From positions 2,315,115-2,379,114 of the forward strand of contig JANPYM010000010.1 in the NCBI GenBank assembly GCA_025890175.1: a stretch of 64,000 nucleotides of DNA. The letters run 5' to 3'. Positions 34,890-45,638 of the stretch are shown here, piece after piece; positions within the stretch are counted from its first letter, which is position 1, and each line of letters opens with the position of its first letter. The position numbers were made by a program, and so were the translations under genes. This DNA is from Ciborinia camelliae. Lineage: Eukaryota; Ascomycota; Leotiomycetes; Helotiales; Sclerotiniaceae. The notes beneath the pieces were generated by a model that ran no database searches, was not told the DNA's origin, and worked only from the letters and a program-made list of their open reading frames with translations.

Positions 34890-37800
34890 TATTATAATTT
34901 TTTATTTTTTTAAAAAGTTTTTTGATATATTAATTATATATACTAAGTTATAGTATTACAATGTTATATAATATAAATACATTATTATATATGGTTGTAA
35001 TTTAAAAAGTATAGATTTTTATAAACTTTGTTTATTATTATTTTATATTAAATTAATTTATTTTTTTATAATAATCAAAAATATTTATTAAAAAATTATT
35101 TATTACAAAAACTTTTATTTTTTAAAAAAAGATTAAATAATTTTAAATATTATTAAAAATAATTTTTTTTTAAATCAAATTATTTAATTATTTATAATAT
35201 TTTTTTTAATCTAAAAAAAATATTATTCAATAATAATTATAATAATTTTAAATTATTTAAGTTTTTTAATTTTAAAAATTAAAAATTATTAAATAATATT
35301 AAATTTTAAAAATAAAATTTAATAATAACCTTTTTAAAAATATTAAAAGTAATAAAAAAAAAAAAAGTAATAAAAAAAACAATAATAATAAAAAATAATT
35401 TATTGAAACAAAATTTTTTATTTTTAAATTATTTTAAATAACAAAATTATATATTACTAATTTAAACTTTATAATTACAAATAATAAATAATAATTAATT
35501 TTTTTTAATTTTTTATTTTTCAAAATTGTTATGAATGATATATTAAATATATTTATTATTAATATTATTATTAATAATCTTTTGGATTAAATAATTTATA
35601 TATATAAATATATATAAAATATTTTTATTATAATTAATATATTTATAATTAATATAAAAACTATACAATAAGGTAATTTCGTTAAATTTAAAGTATAATA
35701 CAATATAATTAAATACAATTATAAAATTATAATATTTATATACCATATTAATATAAAAGCTATTAAAAATTAAATATATTAATTTTAATAATATATTAAA
35801 AATTTTATTTATATTTTTTTCAAAAAAATATAAAATATTGTTATACAATTTATGGAAAAAAATTAAATTTGTTAAACTGTTATTCTTAAATTTTAAAAAA
35901 TAATAAATTATTATTATTAAATTTTAATAAATTTAATTAAAAAATTCAAAAAACAAAAAAAATTTTAATAAAATATTATTAATTAAATCAAAAACAAAAA
36001 AACTTAAATTAAAAATTTTTTTATACAAAAATATTTAGATTTTATTTATATTAATAAAAGAATATAATATTAAATTAATAATTTTAAAATTTATATTTAA
36101 GATATTTTAATTAAATTATAAAAATAATAATTAATAAATTGTTTAATAAATGTTAAATTTATTTTTTGTTTTTTTAATAAAAAAATAATTATTTAGCTAT
36201 TTGAAAAATCAAAAGTAAATATTAAAATATTTCAAGATTTAAAATTTTTTAATATAGAAATTATTGGATATAGCTGTTGAAATCTCTTTATTTATTTTAA
36301 TTTTAAATCCCATATTTATTAATCTTTATTTAATAATGCCCTTCTTTATAATTAAGTTTATCAAATTATTAAAATAATTTAAATATAATTTAATACTATT
36401 TAAATTAAATTTATTACAAATAATAACAATAAATATAATAATAAAATAAAAAAAAAAATTTTGTTATATTATATCAATTAATTAAAATTCGATTTTAATA
36501 ACAATAATAATAATAATAATAATATACCCCAAAAATTATTTTAAAATTTACCCCAAAAAAATTTTTTCGATTTTTTTAATAAAAATTCTTTTTGTTAACC
36601 TAAAAATAACAAAAATTGTTTTTTTAAAATTTTAAAATAATTTATTTAATTAAATTTAATTGCTTTAATTATTAATTCTATTTATTTAAATAAATTATTT
36701 ATTTATAATAAAAAAAATTTATTTAAATTTAAATTATAATAAATAAAAATTAAATTATATTTGGAAATTTATAAAAAAAGTTTTTTATATAATTATTATA
36801 AAATTAATTAAATTAATTTTTTGTTTATAAATAAAGTTTAATTTTAATATTAATAAAAAATTAATTAAATTAAATGTATAGATTTTATAAATTAATAAAA
36901 TAAATATATTTTGGTTTTTAAAAATTGTTTTAAAAATAATATAAAAACTTATCGTAATATTAATAAAATAAAAAAACTTTAATATAAAAAAAATATTATT
37001 TAATATTTAATAAAGTTTTTAGATTTTAATAAAATTATATAATAATTAGGAATTATATTTTAATATTATATTATTTATATTATTTTTTTTAATATTTTAT
37101 AATTAATTTATTTTTATTTAAAAAAAATATTTATTATAAATAAGGACTTTATTTTTACAATTTAAAAAACAAAATAGATTTATAAAAATATATTTGTAAA
37201 TCTAGAGTTATTATTATTAAAAAAAGATAGGTTTATTTTAATAACAAAGCGCTTAAAATTAAATTAACAAAACTAAAATTATATTAATATTTGTTTTAAC
37301 CAAAATCGAAACCAAAATCAATTTTTAAAAAAAAATAAATAAAATAAAGTTATTATAAAAAACAAAAAATAGTTTTTTTTTAAAAAAGTATTTTAAAAAA
37401 TTAATTAATTTAATATTAACCAATAAAAAAAGGATAAAATATTTTATTAAAAATACAAATATAATAATTATTATATTTTAAAATGTTTTATAAAAAAAAA
37501 TAATAATAAAAAAGATTTTTTATTAATATTAATAAAAATATTAATTATAAAAAAAAAAAGAATAAATAAAAAATTTATTTAAAAATTTTTTAAAAAACTT
37601 AAAATTAATATTATCAATATTAATATTATATTTATAATTATACACCGATTTATAGAATTCGAAAATTTCGATTAGGATTTTTAAATAGGTTTTATATATT
37701 ATTATATAAAATTAAATTTTTAAAAGGTAAATTCTTTATATTTATATTTAAGTGATAAGTTATACAAAAGGAATTTAATTCAAAAAAAATCAAATTTGAA

Positions 37801-38718
37801 TTTTATACAAAATTTCGATTTATAATTTTAATAATTTTTTATAATTATTGAGATAAAAAAACTTTATAAATATTATTTGATTTAAAAAATATTATATTTA
37901 TATTATTTTTAATTAAAATATTAAAATAAAATATTTTTTTAATAACCAAAAAAATATTATAAATTATAATAATTTTTAATTTAATAATAATTTTTAATAA
38001 TAAAAAACAATATACTTATAAATTAAAATTATAATATAATAAATATTTCTTTAAAATAATATTTAAATTTTTGAAGTTAAATAATAATTACAATATTATT
38101 TTTTTATAATAATAATTAAAAAAATATTTTTTTATTAATTTTTTTAGTTAAATTAAATAAATATATTTTGATTTAAAGTATTATTAAAAAAATTGTGTAT
38201 ATATTGTTAATATTAATTATATTATTTCGGAATTAGATTTTATAAATTTTATATTTACAGAATTTCGAGATTTTTTTTTTATAATAAATAAAAAAACTAT
38301 AAATTGTTTTTTAAATTATTAACCTTGAAATTATATAATTGATTTATAAAAAAATATTATATTACCATAAAACCCTCTTTACATTATAATTATCAAAAAG
38401 ATAATAATACTCAAATTATAATTAGATAAAATAATAAAGTCAAAACAAATTAAATTTTTAAATTTTAAATATAGTATTATTCTTATATTTATAAATAAAC
38501 CAAATTCTATAGATTCTTTAAGATTAATAATTAATTATCGAGTTTTTAATAAAATTATTATTTTAATCTATTATCCTATTTCTTTTATTAATAAATTATA
38601 AGTAAGATTAAAAACAACAAAATAGTTTATTAAAATTAATTTAAAATCAAAATTCTTTTTAATACAAATCAAAAAAAAAAACAAATAAAAAATAATTTTT
38701 AAATACAAATATAATTTT

Positions 38719-40449
38719 TTCGAATATCATATTATATTCATAGGATTTATTAATATTCTGGCTATTTTTCAAAAAATAATAAACAAAATCTTTAAAAATT
38801 TATTAAACTTTAATGTTTTTATATATTTTGATAATCTTTTTATTTATATAAAAACTATTAAAAAATATAACAAAATAATCAAAAAAATGTTATTTCGTTT
38901 TTTGGCTTATAATTTTGCAGTAATATCCAAAAAGTATAGATAGCGAATAAAATATGTTGAGTTTTTAAAATTCGAGATTAATTTTAATAATATTAAAATA
39001 TTTTTTAACAAAATCAAATGTTTTTTTAAATAAAAATCTTTTTAAATTTTAAAAAAATATTAGCAATTTATTAAATTCGTTAATTTTTATAGATAATTTG
39101 TTTTTAGATTCTTTATAATTATTAAATCTTTTATAAATTCTAATAATATAAACAAAAAAGTATAAAAATAAACTAAAAATATAAATAAAGCTTTTAAATA
39201 TTTCAAATAAACTTTTATTTTAACTTTTATTTTCGTATATTTTGATTTTAAAAAACTAATAATTATAAAATCAAACGCCTTGAATTATATAATTGCAAAA
39301 ATATTTTTTCAAAAAGGTTTAAATAATATATTATATTCTATTACTTTTTATTTTTGAAAGTTTTAATTAATTAAAATGAATTATAAAATTCACAATAAAA
39401 AGCTTTTAACCATCATTAATTGTTTCATCAAATAGCATCAATATCTAAAAAAAACAAAATATTGTATTAATATATACTTCGATTATTAAAATCTGTTATA
39501 CTTTATTATTACAAAAGTTTTCAATAAAAAACAAATTTAATAAACTAAATTATTCTTAACATATTAATTCACAATTTATTATAAATCTGGTAGGTTTAAC
39601 AAAAAAGCAGATATATTATCTCAATTATTTTAATATAAATCTAAAAAAAAAAAAAATAAAAATCAATCGATTATAATAATTTTAAATTTAAAACATTTCG
39701 TTAAATTATTAGGATTTATAATATTTGTAATATTTATAAAAATTTATAATATATTTATATTAAAATAGCTATTTAAGTTTATAAAGAAAATTAAAGAAAT
39801 TATATAAAATAATCCAAAATATTAAATTTAAATTAATTTTTTAAAAAAAAATGTTAAATTATAAAATAAACTTTTATATTACAAAAACTATTTATAGGTT
39901 TTTAATAATTTTTGTAAAAATATTTTTAAATTAGAATATAATATTTTAATTATTAAATATATAAAAATAAACAAAATTATGAAATTTATTATATACAATT
40001 TTTAATAATTAAAATTAAAAAACTTTATTCAAAAATATATTTTAAATTATTTTGAATATTAAAGAAATAAGATTTTAAAATATAATATATACAAAAAATT
40101 ACAATTTATTAAGTTATATTATAAATTATAGTATATAATTATAATAAACTTTATTATAAATTTATTTTTATTAAATAATTATAATTCAATATAAATTATA
40201 ATAAATCTTTTTATTAAAATAATATATTTTATTTTATTAAAAATTAAAAATAAAAAAATAAAAAATTTTATTAAAGTTTTTACTAAAATATATTAGTATT
40301 TATATAATATTTTAATAAATATTATATTAAATCGTAATTTGCAATTTATCTTAATTATTTAAAAAAACTTTTTTAAGTTTATAAAAATCAAATTAAAAAT
40401 AAGTACCTCCTTTCACCCCCAAATTAATAAACAAACAAAACGTTTTAAT
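38719..40449 (+). pseudogene. Decayed pol of the Ty3/Gypsy element (RT, RNase H, integrase)
   Basis: All motifs lie in the same plus-strand frame. RT: FEYHIIFIGFINILAIFQK resembles the FEYLVMPFGLTNAPATFQ block, and IYFDNLFIY replaces the catalytic YLDDILIY. RNase H: NYKIHNKKLLTIINCFIK then TAG (39433-39435) where the family has Trp. Linker: YYKSGRFNKKADILSQ, matching the RPGRLNxKADALSR pattern. Integrase: STSFHPQINKQTKRFN resembles STAFHPQTDGQTERVN. The substitutions are those expected from C-to-T and G-to-A changes, and the absence of net length change over 1.7 kb argues for point mutation rather than deletion decay. The element cannot encode functional enzymes. Confidence 0.85.
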
Positions 40450-41263
40450 TAAATTTTTAAAATATATCTTCGAGTTTTTATTAATTATAAAATATTAAAT
40501 TAAAAAGATTTTTTAATTATGATCGAATTTGTTTATAATAATTTAATATTTTTTATAATAGAAATATCTTTTTTTTATATAAACTATAATTACAATCTTT
40601 TTATATATAATTTTTTAATTATATAAATATATAATCCAAAAAACAAACTTTATACTTATTAAATAATATAAATATATAAGGATGTTAAATAATAATTAAA
40701 AAAAAATAAACATTATATAAAAAAATAGGTAAATAAAAAAAAGCAATTTACCCCAAAATATAAAAAGGAATAATTAATAATATTAAATATTAAAAATATT
40801 AAAATTAAATAGTTTATTAAAAAATTAAATAAAAAAATATAAAAACTTTTTAAAATTCAAAAAATAATTTTTATTATTATTATTATATTTGTATTATTTA
40901 AAAAATAATGTATTTATAATTTTTTTTATATTTTATTTATTAAATTTTATTATATTAACAATTAGAAATTATTTGATTTTAATCAAATTTTGCAAGAAAT
41001 AATTTTAATAAAATTTAATTATATAATTAAAAAAATTATAAATTTTATTAATATTAAAAATAATATAAAGTATTTAATTAAATAAAAAAAATAATTTATT
41101 AAAAATATTAAATATTAAAAATTTTACAAATATTTTTATAATAATAATATTAAAAAATTAATATTAATATTTTATTAAATCTAATTTTTTAAATTTATGG
41201 ATAAAAAAGTTCAAAAGATTCTTATAATAATTTAAAGTAAATCTTAAAAAAAAAAAGAGATTA

Positions 41264-41538
41264 TATTATGTGGGTATATTACATAACCATAAAAAATATA
41301 ATATAAAAATATAATACAAAAATATAATAAATATAAAAAATAAAATTGTTATATAAAATATTATTTTAATTAATATATTATAAATGAAAATATTTTATCC
41401 CTTAGACTATATAAATTTGTATATAAACTTAAACATTTTTTTTTTTAAAAAGAATAAATTAAAAATCCAGAATTTTTAAAAACCCTAAAAGATTATTAAT
41501 TAAATTGAATATTCTTTTAAGTCATTATACCCTTGTCA
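41264..41538 (+). repeat. Right (3') LTR, 275 bases
   Basis: Begins TATTATGTGGG (the mutated equivalent of the left start) and ends CCCTTGTCA. The first half is heavily AT-converted while the last about 140 bases keep more C and G, the reverse of the left LTR. Confidence 0.9.
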
Positions 41539-43297
41539 TAAACAATCCCATTATCCTCGCAAGCCAAATTGTACCTCCATCGAAGATGCTGTTAGTGGTA
41601 ATTTTGAGGAGATGCCTCGTTTTCCCCAACCATGTGTGACAAATGAATTGAGACGCGATAGTCTTATATATTGCGGTAGATCTCTCCTTGATGAAATTTC
41701 TACTTTCTTCTTCGAGAGCTGATACTAGCATTCGATACAGCCTTTTACTCCGCCTTCGCATTCCAAATCACGTGGACCAACTCTGCATCCAATCATATCC
41801 CCAACCTTTTAACTCTGAGAATGCCATCGAGCCTTTCCAACATGTCACTGAACGATAACCTCTCTACTGCTGTTAACGATGGCTCCATCGATGAGTACGT
41901 TTTACACTTTTAACATCTCCATTAGTCTTCTATATCCCCTCTCTCTGTCCCTTTACATTTCGTTTTATCTCAATATACTATCCAGGACTCCATCTAATAC
42001 TATATTAGATACTACCAATCTTCCACCCATCATGTCCACCAGCAATCCAACTCCAATGCTTTGACAGATATTCGTATCAATGGGTTCCTCGCAGACGAGT
42101 CTCGCGTATCAAATAGGTCGCACGATGCCGCCGTACACATCACCGCCGCGAAGAAGAGAATGGCGAACAAGATCCAAGAATTTGATATCGCTTTCGCCTC
42201 CAAGACCGAGACTAGCAACACGAAGATCAACGACAAGTGAATGGAGAGCTGTTCTCTTAAGCCAGTGGTGAATCGGTAATAATGAGGAGATATGACAGAA
42301 GCGAGCATAGATAACGTGAATGGTAAGGATCACCCCGTTGATCCATGTCTTGCTAACACTTTGCATGTGGAGATTCTGACTGAAATTTATTAGAGAGGCC
42401 GACTAGCCAACACTGAAAGCTAGTATCGTCTATGTGAACAGCACTCGCAATGCTCATCACAAGTTTGTGAATGAATGACAGAGACTTCAACACTTGACGA
42501 AGCCTAGACTCCATGTAAAACTTGCGAGAAAGGAACTACTTTTCAACAAAGCAGTTAGCGGGGTGAAGAAACCAGAATAGATTGGATAAAGTTAGGCGAA
42601 GGAGAAAGGGGACCAGGATGGCAGTGATAACGGCTGAGAGGGATGAACAAGGATATGGTGGTGAAACTTTGCAAAAGTAATTGATTATTGATATGTCAGT
42701 CGTAAACTTCTATCCTTTTATGCTTATAACTTTCCAACAGATATTGCAAGAAAAATGAATCGTGTCAACCAATCCAGTGAGGGATGTTGATGCAGTTTCC
42801 GAACTGTCGCAAGGCCTTGCAGTCCAAAATCAGGCAGCACGCCGAAATATGACACGCAAAACAAGAGCAGACGAATATCGGAGTTGAATCCAGTGAACTA
42901 TTAAGTTTTGCAGCTGGAACTGATTTGTAGTCGCGTTGAGATATGGAGGTTGGTAAACATGAATGTGTCGTCTGTTGTTGAGATCCTTTTTAGGTAGTTG
43001 GTCAATGAAGAATGCTTATGTAATTAAAACTCGGTTACACAGAATGGCCCAAGCTTCTGTTTCAGGGGGAATTGATAAAGGGGAGGGAGGTCCATACACA
43101 CAACAGAATAGAATGCATACAAAAAAACTGGTGCAATGATTGTCTGCAAAATGATATATAATTCTGATAGTCGAATCGAGATCTCTGATCTATCTATAAC
43201 CTTGGCTAACCGTAGCGCACCAAAACACCAACGCTGCCTGCAAATAACCTAACCCAATGACCATATTCTCGTCGCATCATCATTATCATCAGTGTCA
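41539..43297. other. Spacer with a possible gene remnant
   Basis: No confident gene. A plus-strand piece at about 41821-42240 shows coding-like character: MPSSLSNMSLNDNLSTAVND in a first segment, and DIRINGFLADESRVSNRSHD followed by AAKKRMANKIQEFDIAFASK up to a TGA in a second. I could not find a splice pattern that joins them in phase. The rest (42240-43297) is the 3' flank of the AMSH-like gene. Confidence 0.4.
41821..42240 (+). pseudogene. Possible small gene or remnant, unknown
   Basis: The first segment starts at ATG 41821 with a Ser/Asn-rich start and a plausible donor at 41895 (GTACGT). The second segment, about 42043-42240, is charged and Ala/Lys-rich and ends with TGA. Candidate acceptors at 42042 and 42067 put the second segment out of phase with the first. 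Either an intermediate exon is missed or the gene carries a frameshift. No family recognised. Confidence 0.3.
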
Positions 43298-45002
43298 TTA
43301 TCGGCGGTTTGGTCTCTGATCAACAACTTGAAACTCTAACCCTTCTGCCTCGAATACATGTCCAGGCCGTAGTGCATCCGTATAGATGTTCCTTTCCTGG
43401 TGAGGATGGAAAAGTCCGGTCTGTTTACAGTTTAAAACAGCCGGCATACCTGGAGGGTCGGTTAAACGGAAGACCCCCCATCTATTTACTAGTTAGTACA
43501 TGGCTGATGACCAGGAAATATATGGAAATTTACTTACGAAGGACTTTTACTGGGTGCGCAGACAATTGCAATACTCTCCGGCATCATGATTTGATATCCA
43601 CAATGCGTATGCAAATCTCGACTACTCATGAAACAACTTTGTGTGGGATGGGTATGTATCCATCCTAGGACCATTAAGTCTTCAGATGCGCAGTAGTCAA
43701 AGAAAGCACCCTCGTTGGTAGTTTCACATGTGTCGCTAGTACTTGTCTGTTCTGGAATAACGAGTCTAGATATGAAGAGAGCGTTTGATATCAAAGTTCC
43801 GCATAACATTCCGCAAGTTTCGAGATTGGCACGTGTATTCGAAGAGGCGTAAGCTAGAAATTGTTGTCGAAGTGTAGGCGGAAGAAAAACTGTTCGTAGA
43901 GGTTTGCCATTTTCTAGATATGCCGAGGGTCGGAAAGTGAATTTCGTATCTTGACCGACCATATCTGATGAGCTCTCTCGTGTATCTGATGATTGTTTTT
44001 CGGGTATTGGCGGAGGGGTTTCATATCGGGGTGGCTCGAATTCTTCTTTTGGTGGCTTCGGAGGAAGACGACTAGGAGGTAAGGATGTTTGTAAGTCATC
44101 AATAATTAGAGGTTGAGACTTGGAAATCGACGGGTATCTGTACTCGCTGCCACCCTTCCTGACCCCTGGTTGCGCATACCGTGCAGGTCGAGAAGAGGGT
44201 TTCGCAGATCTCTTCTTCACTCCATCTAGCACACTATCATGTGAACCATCCAGCCTCTTCCTTGAAGCTTCCATATTTCGGCGCATATCATCCTCATCCT
44301 CATTACGACCAGACTTCGATAATGCTGCTTCCCAATCATCCCACAGCCCGGCAGTCCGTCTTTCCTGCTCCTCTTCCTCACTAACACCTGCTTGTCGTGT
44401 AGCTCGTCGTGCGGCATCTCTCCTTCTAATCTCTTTATGTGCCAACTTTACGGCCAATTCGCGATTCTCCGCAGCGGCTAATGTAGTTGTATTTCCAGCT
44501 ATCGCGGGGTCGGAAGCCGCGAGATCTGCTCGAGATGAAGGTCGCGGTATATCATTTTCTCGCGCTGCATGGATTTCTTTCCTTCTTTCCAGAGCCTTCT
44601 GCCAGTTATTGTAGCGCGCATTAATCCTGGGCTTTAATGCCTCTAGTTCCTCTACCACACCCGACAGAGTTTTCTGAGCAGCTCTTAATCCACTTCTATT
44701 CTCCGGATCTTTTGCAGATGGATGGCCCGGTAGCTTTTCTGCAACCAAAGCGGCGTATCGCATGAATAAAAGGTAGGCTTGTTGATCATTGTCTTCTGCT
44801 TGGTAAATACGCGCCTATCGAAATCAGCATTCCAAAACAATCCAAAGTGACTGGGCGTTCTCCTGACCTCTCTTAAAAGTGTATCGGCTGTCCTCAACCA
44901 ATATTTCAGTGCGATGGTAGGATTGAATTCAAAATCTGAGGCTTTCGCAGAAATCTCTTTGATGCTCATGGGCTTCGAGATCTGTAACGTTGACCCCGCC
45001 AT
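43298..45002 (-). CDS. AMSH-type JAMM deubiquitinase (STAM-binding protein-like)
   Basis: AMSH-family metalloproteases remove Lys63-linked ubiquitin from cargo at endosomes and act with ESCRT. Exons: 45002-44868, 44814-43538, 43481-43298; phases agree, 531 residues. The N-terminal about 130 residues are the USP8/MIT-like helical domain (ISAKASDFEFNPTIALKYWL). A charged coiled region and a Pro-rich linker (PPSRLPPKPPKEEFEPPRYE) follow. The C-terminal MPN+ domain has the Glu in NLETCGMLCG and the JAMM zinc motif HTHPTQSCFMSSRD (His about 432 and 434, Asp about 445), followed by LHTHCGYQ as in AMSH. The tail ends FEAEGLEFQVVDQRPNRR. Catalytic residues are intact, so activity is expected. Confidence 0.94.
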
Positions 45003-45638
45003 GATTTGCGAGAGGAAATGAATGAAATGAATGAAAGCCCTGGGTTCAGTACAATCGAAAGAAGAACCAGAGGGTGTTAAGTGAAGTGGTATTTGTTCAA
45101 CCCAATCATGAGTATTCGTGAATTCGTGAATAGGGAAAAGGAAGAGAGAAGAAATATTGATTGAGTTTCATTTATATTGGTTTGGTTGCCTTCTCTGTCG
45201 GATCTTTCTTCTTCAGGTTGACTTATTATTATCATGGTTCCATGTTACTATAATAAGGTTAACCGCGTCAGTCACTCTTTGTTCCCCAGCCAGATCTCAA
45301 GGTGCCCAATGTAAAGTGATCAAGGCGGTGAATGAATACGTATGGGCAGAATTTGTTATTGGGTTTGGTGTGGTTCGTGAACATTCGACAGCCTCGCAGC
45401 CACAGCCACACACTAGCCACATCAAAGTTTGACACGTACTAGGTAGGTACAGCAGACAGGCACCAGCCACTGACACTCAGCCTTGTCTTCCGCGAAACTT
45501 TTTATTCTTGAACACTCAACATTCACAATTGACTTCATTGTACGTACATTGGTGTAATTTCACGGAATTCTTCCCTCTCCTCTTACAATTCTCAGCGGTT
45601 ATTATTCTCAATCACCCTCGAGCGAATCATACACATTG
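45003..45638. promoter_or_regulatory. Divergent promoter, AMSH-like and MTF1-like genes
   Basis: A 636-base region between divergent genes, including a CT-rich stretch before the plus-strand start (about 45575-45625). No specific factor site identified. Confidence 0.5.

Larger units (their letters stand above)
34615..41538 (+). mobile_element. RIP-mutated Ty3/Gypsy LTR retrotransposon
   Basis: A 6924-base element bounded by two 275-base LTRs that align without any length change. The interior is almost pure A/T with only scattered C and G. Degraded pol motifs are readable on the plus strand in a single frame: reverse transcriptase near 38719-38860, RNase H near 39376-39450, the linker to integrase near 39560-39630, and integrase near 40402-40449. 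The RT-RNaseH-integrase order is that of Ty3/Gypsy. A purine tract (a-run then gaga, about 41247-41260) just before the right LTR is a good polypurine tract for plus orientation. LTRs start TG and end CA; no matching target duplication is visible. Interpreted as an element inactivated by RIP. Confidence 0.92.

Noticed and set aside
34900..41260. Mitochondrial DNA insertion (extreme AT and an ORF at 35543-35848 that looks mitochondrial)
   Set aside because: Identical-length LTRs border the block and degraded Ty3/Gypsy pol motifs occur in one frame, so the AT bias is explained by RIP. The short ORF is an A/T-composition artefact.
34615..41538. Centromere core
   Set aside because: The AT-rich block is under 7 kb, is a single bordered element, and lies among ordinary genes. 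Only chromatin data could say otherwise.
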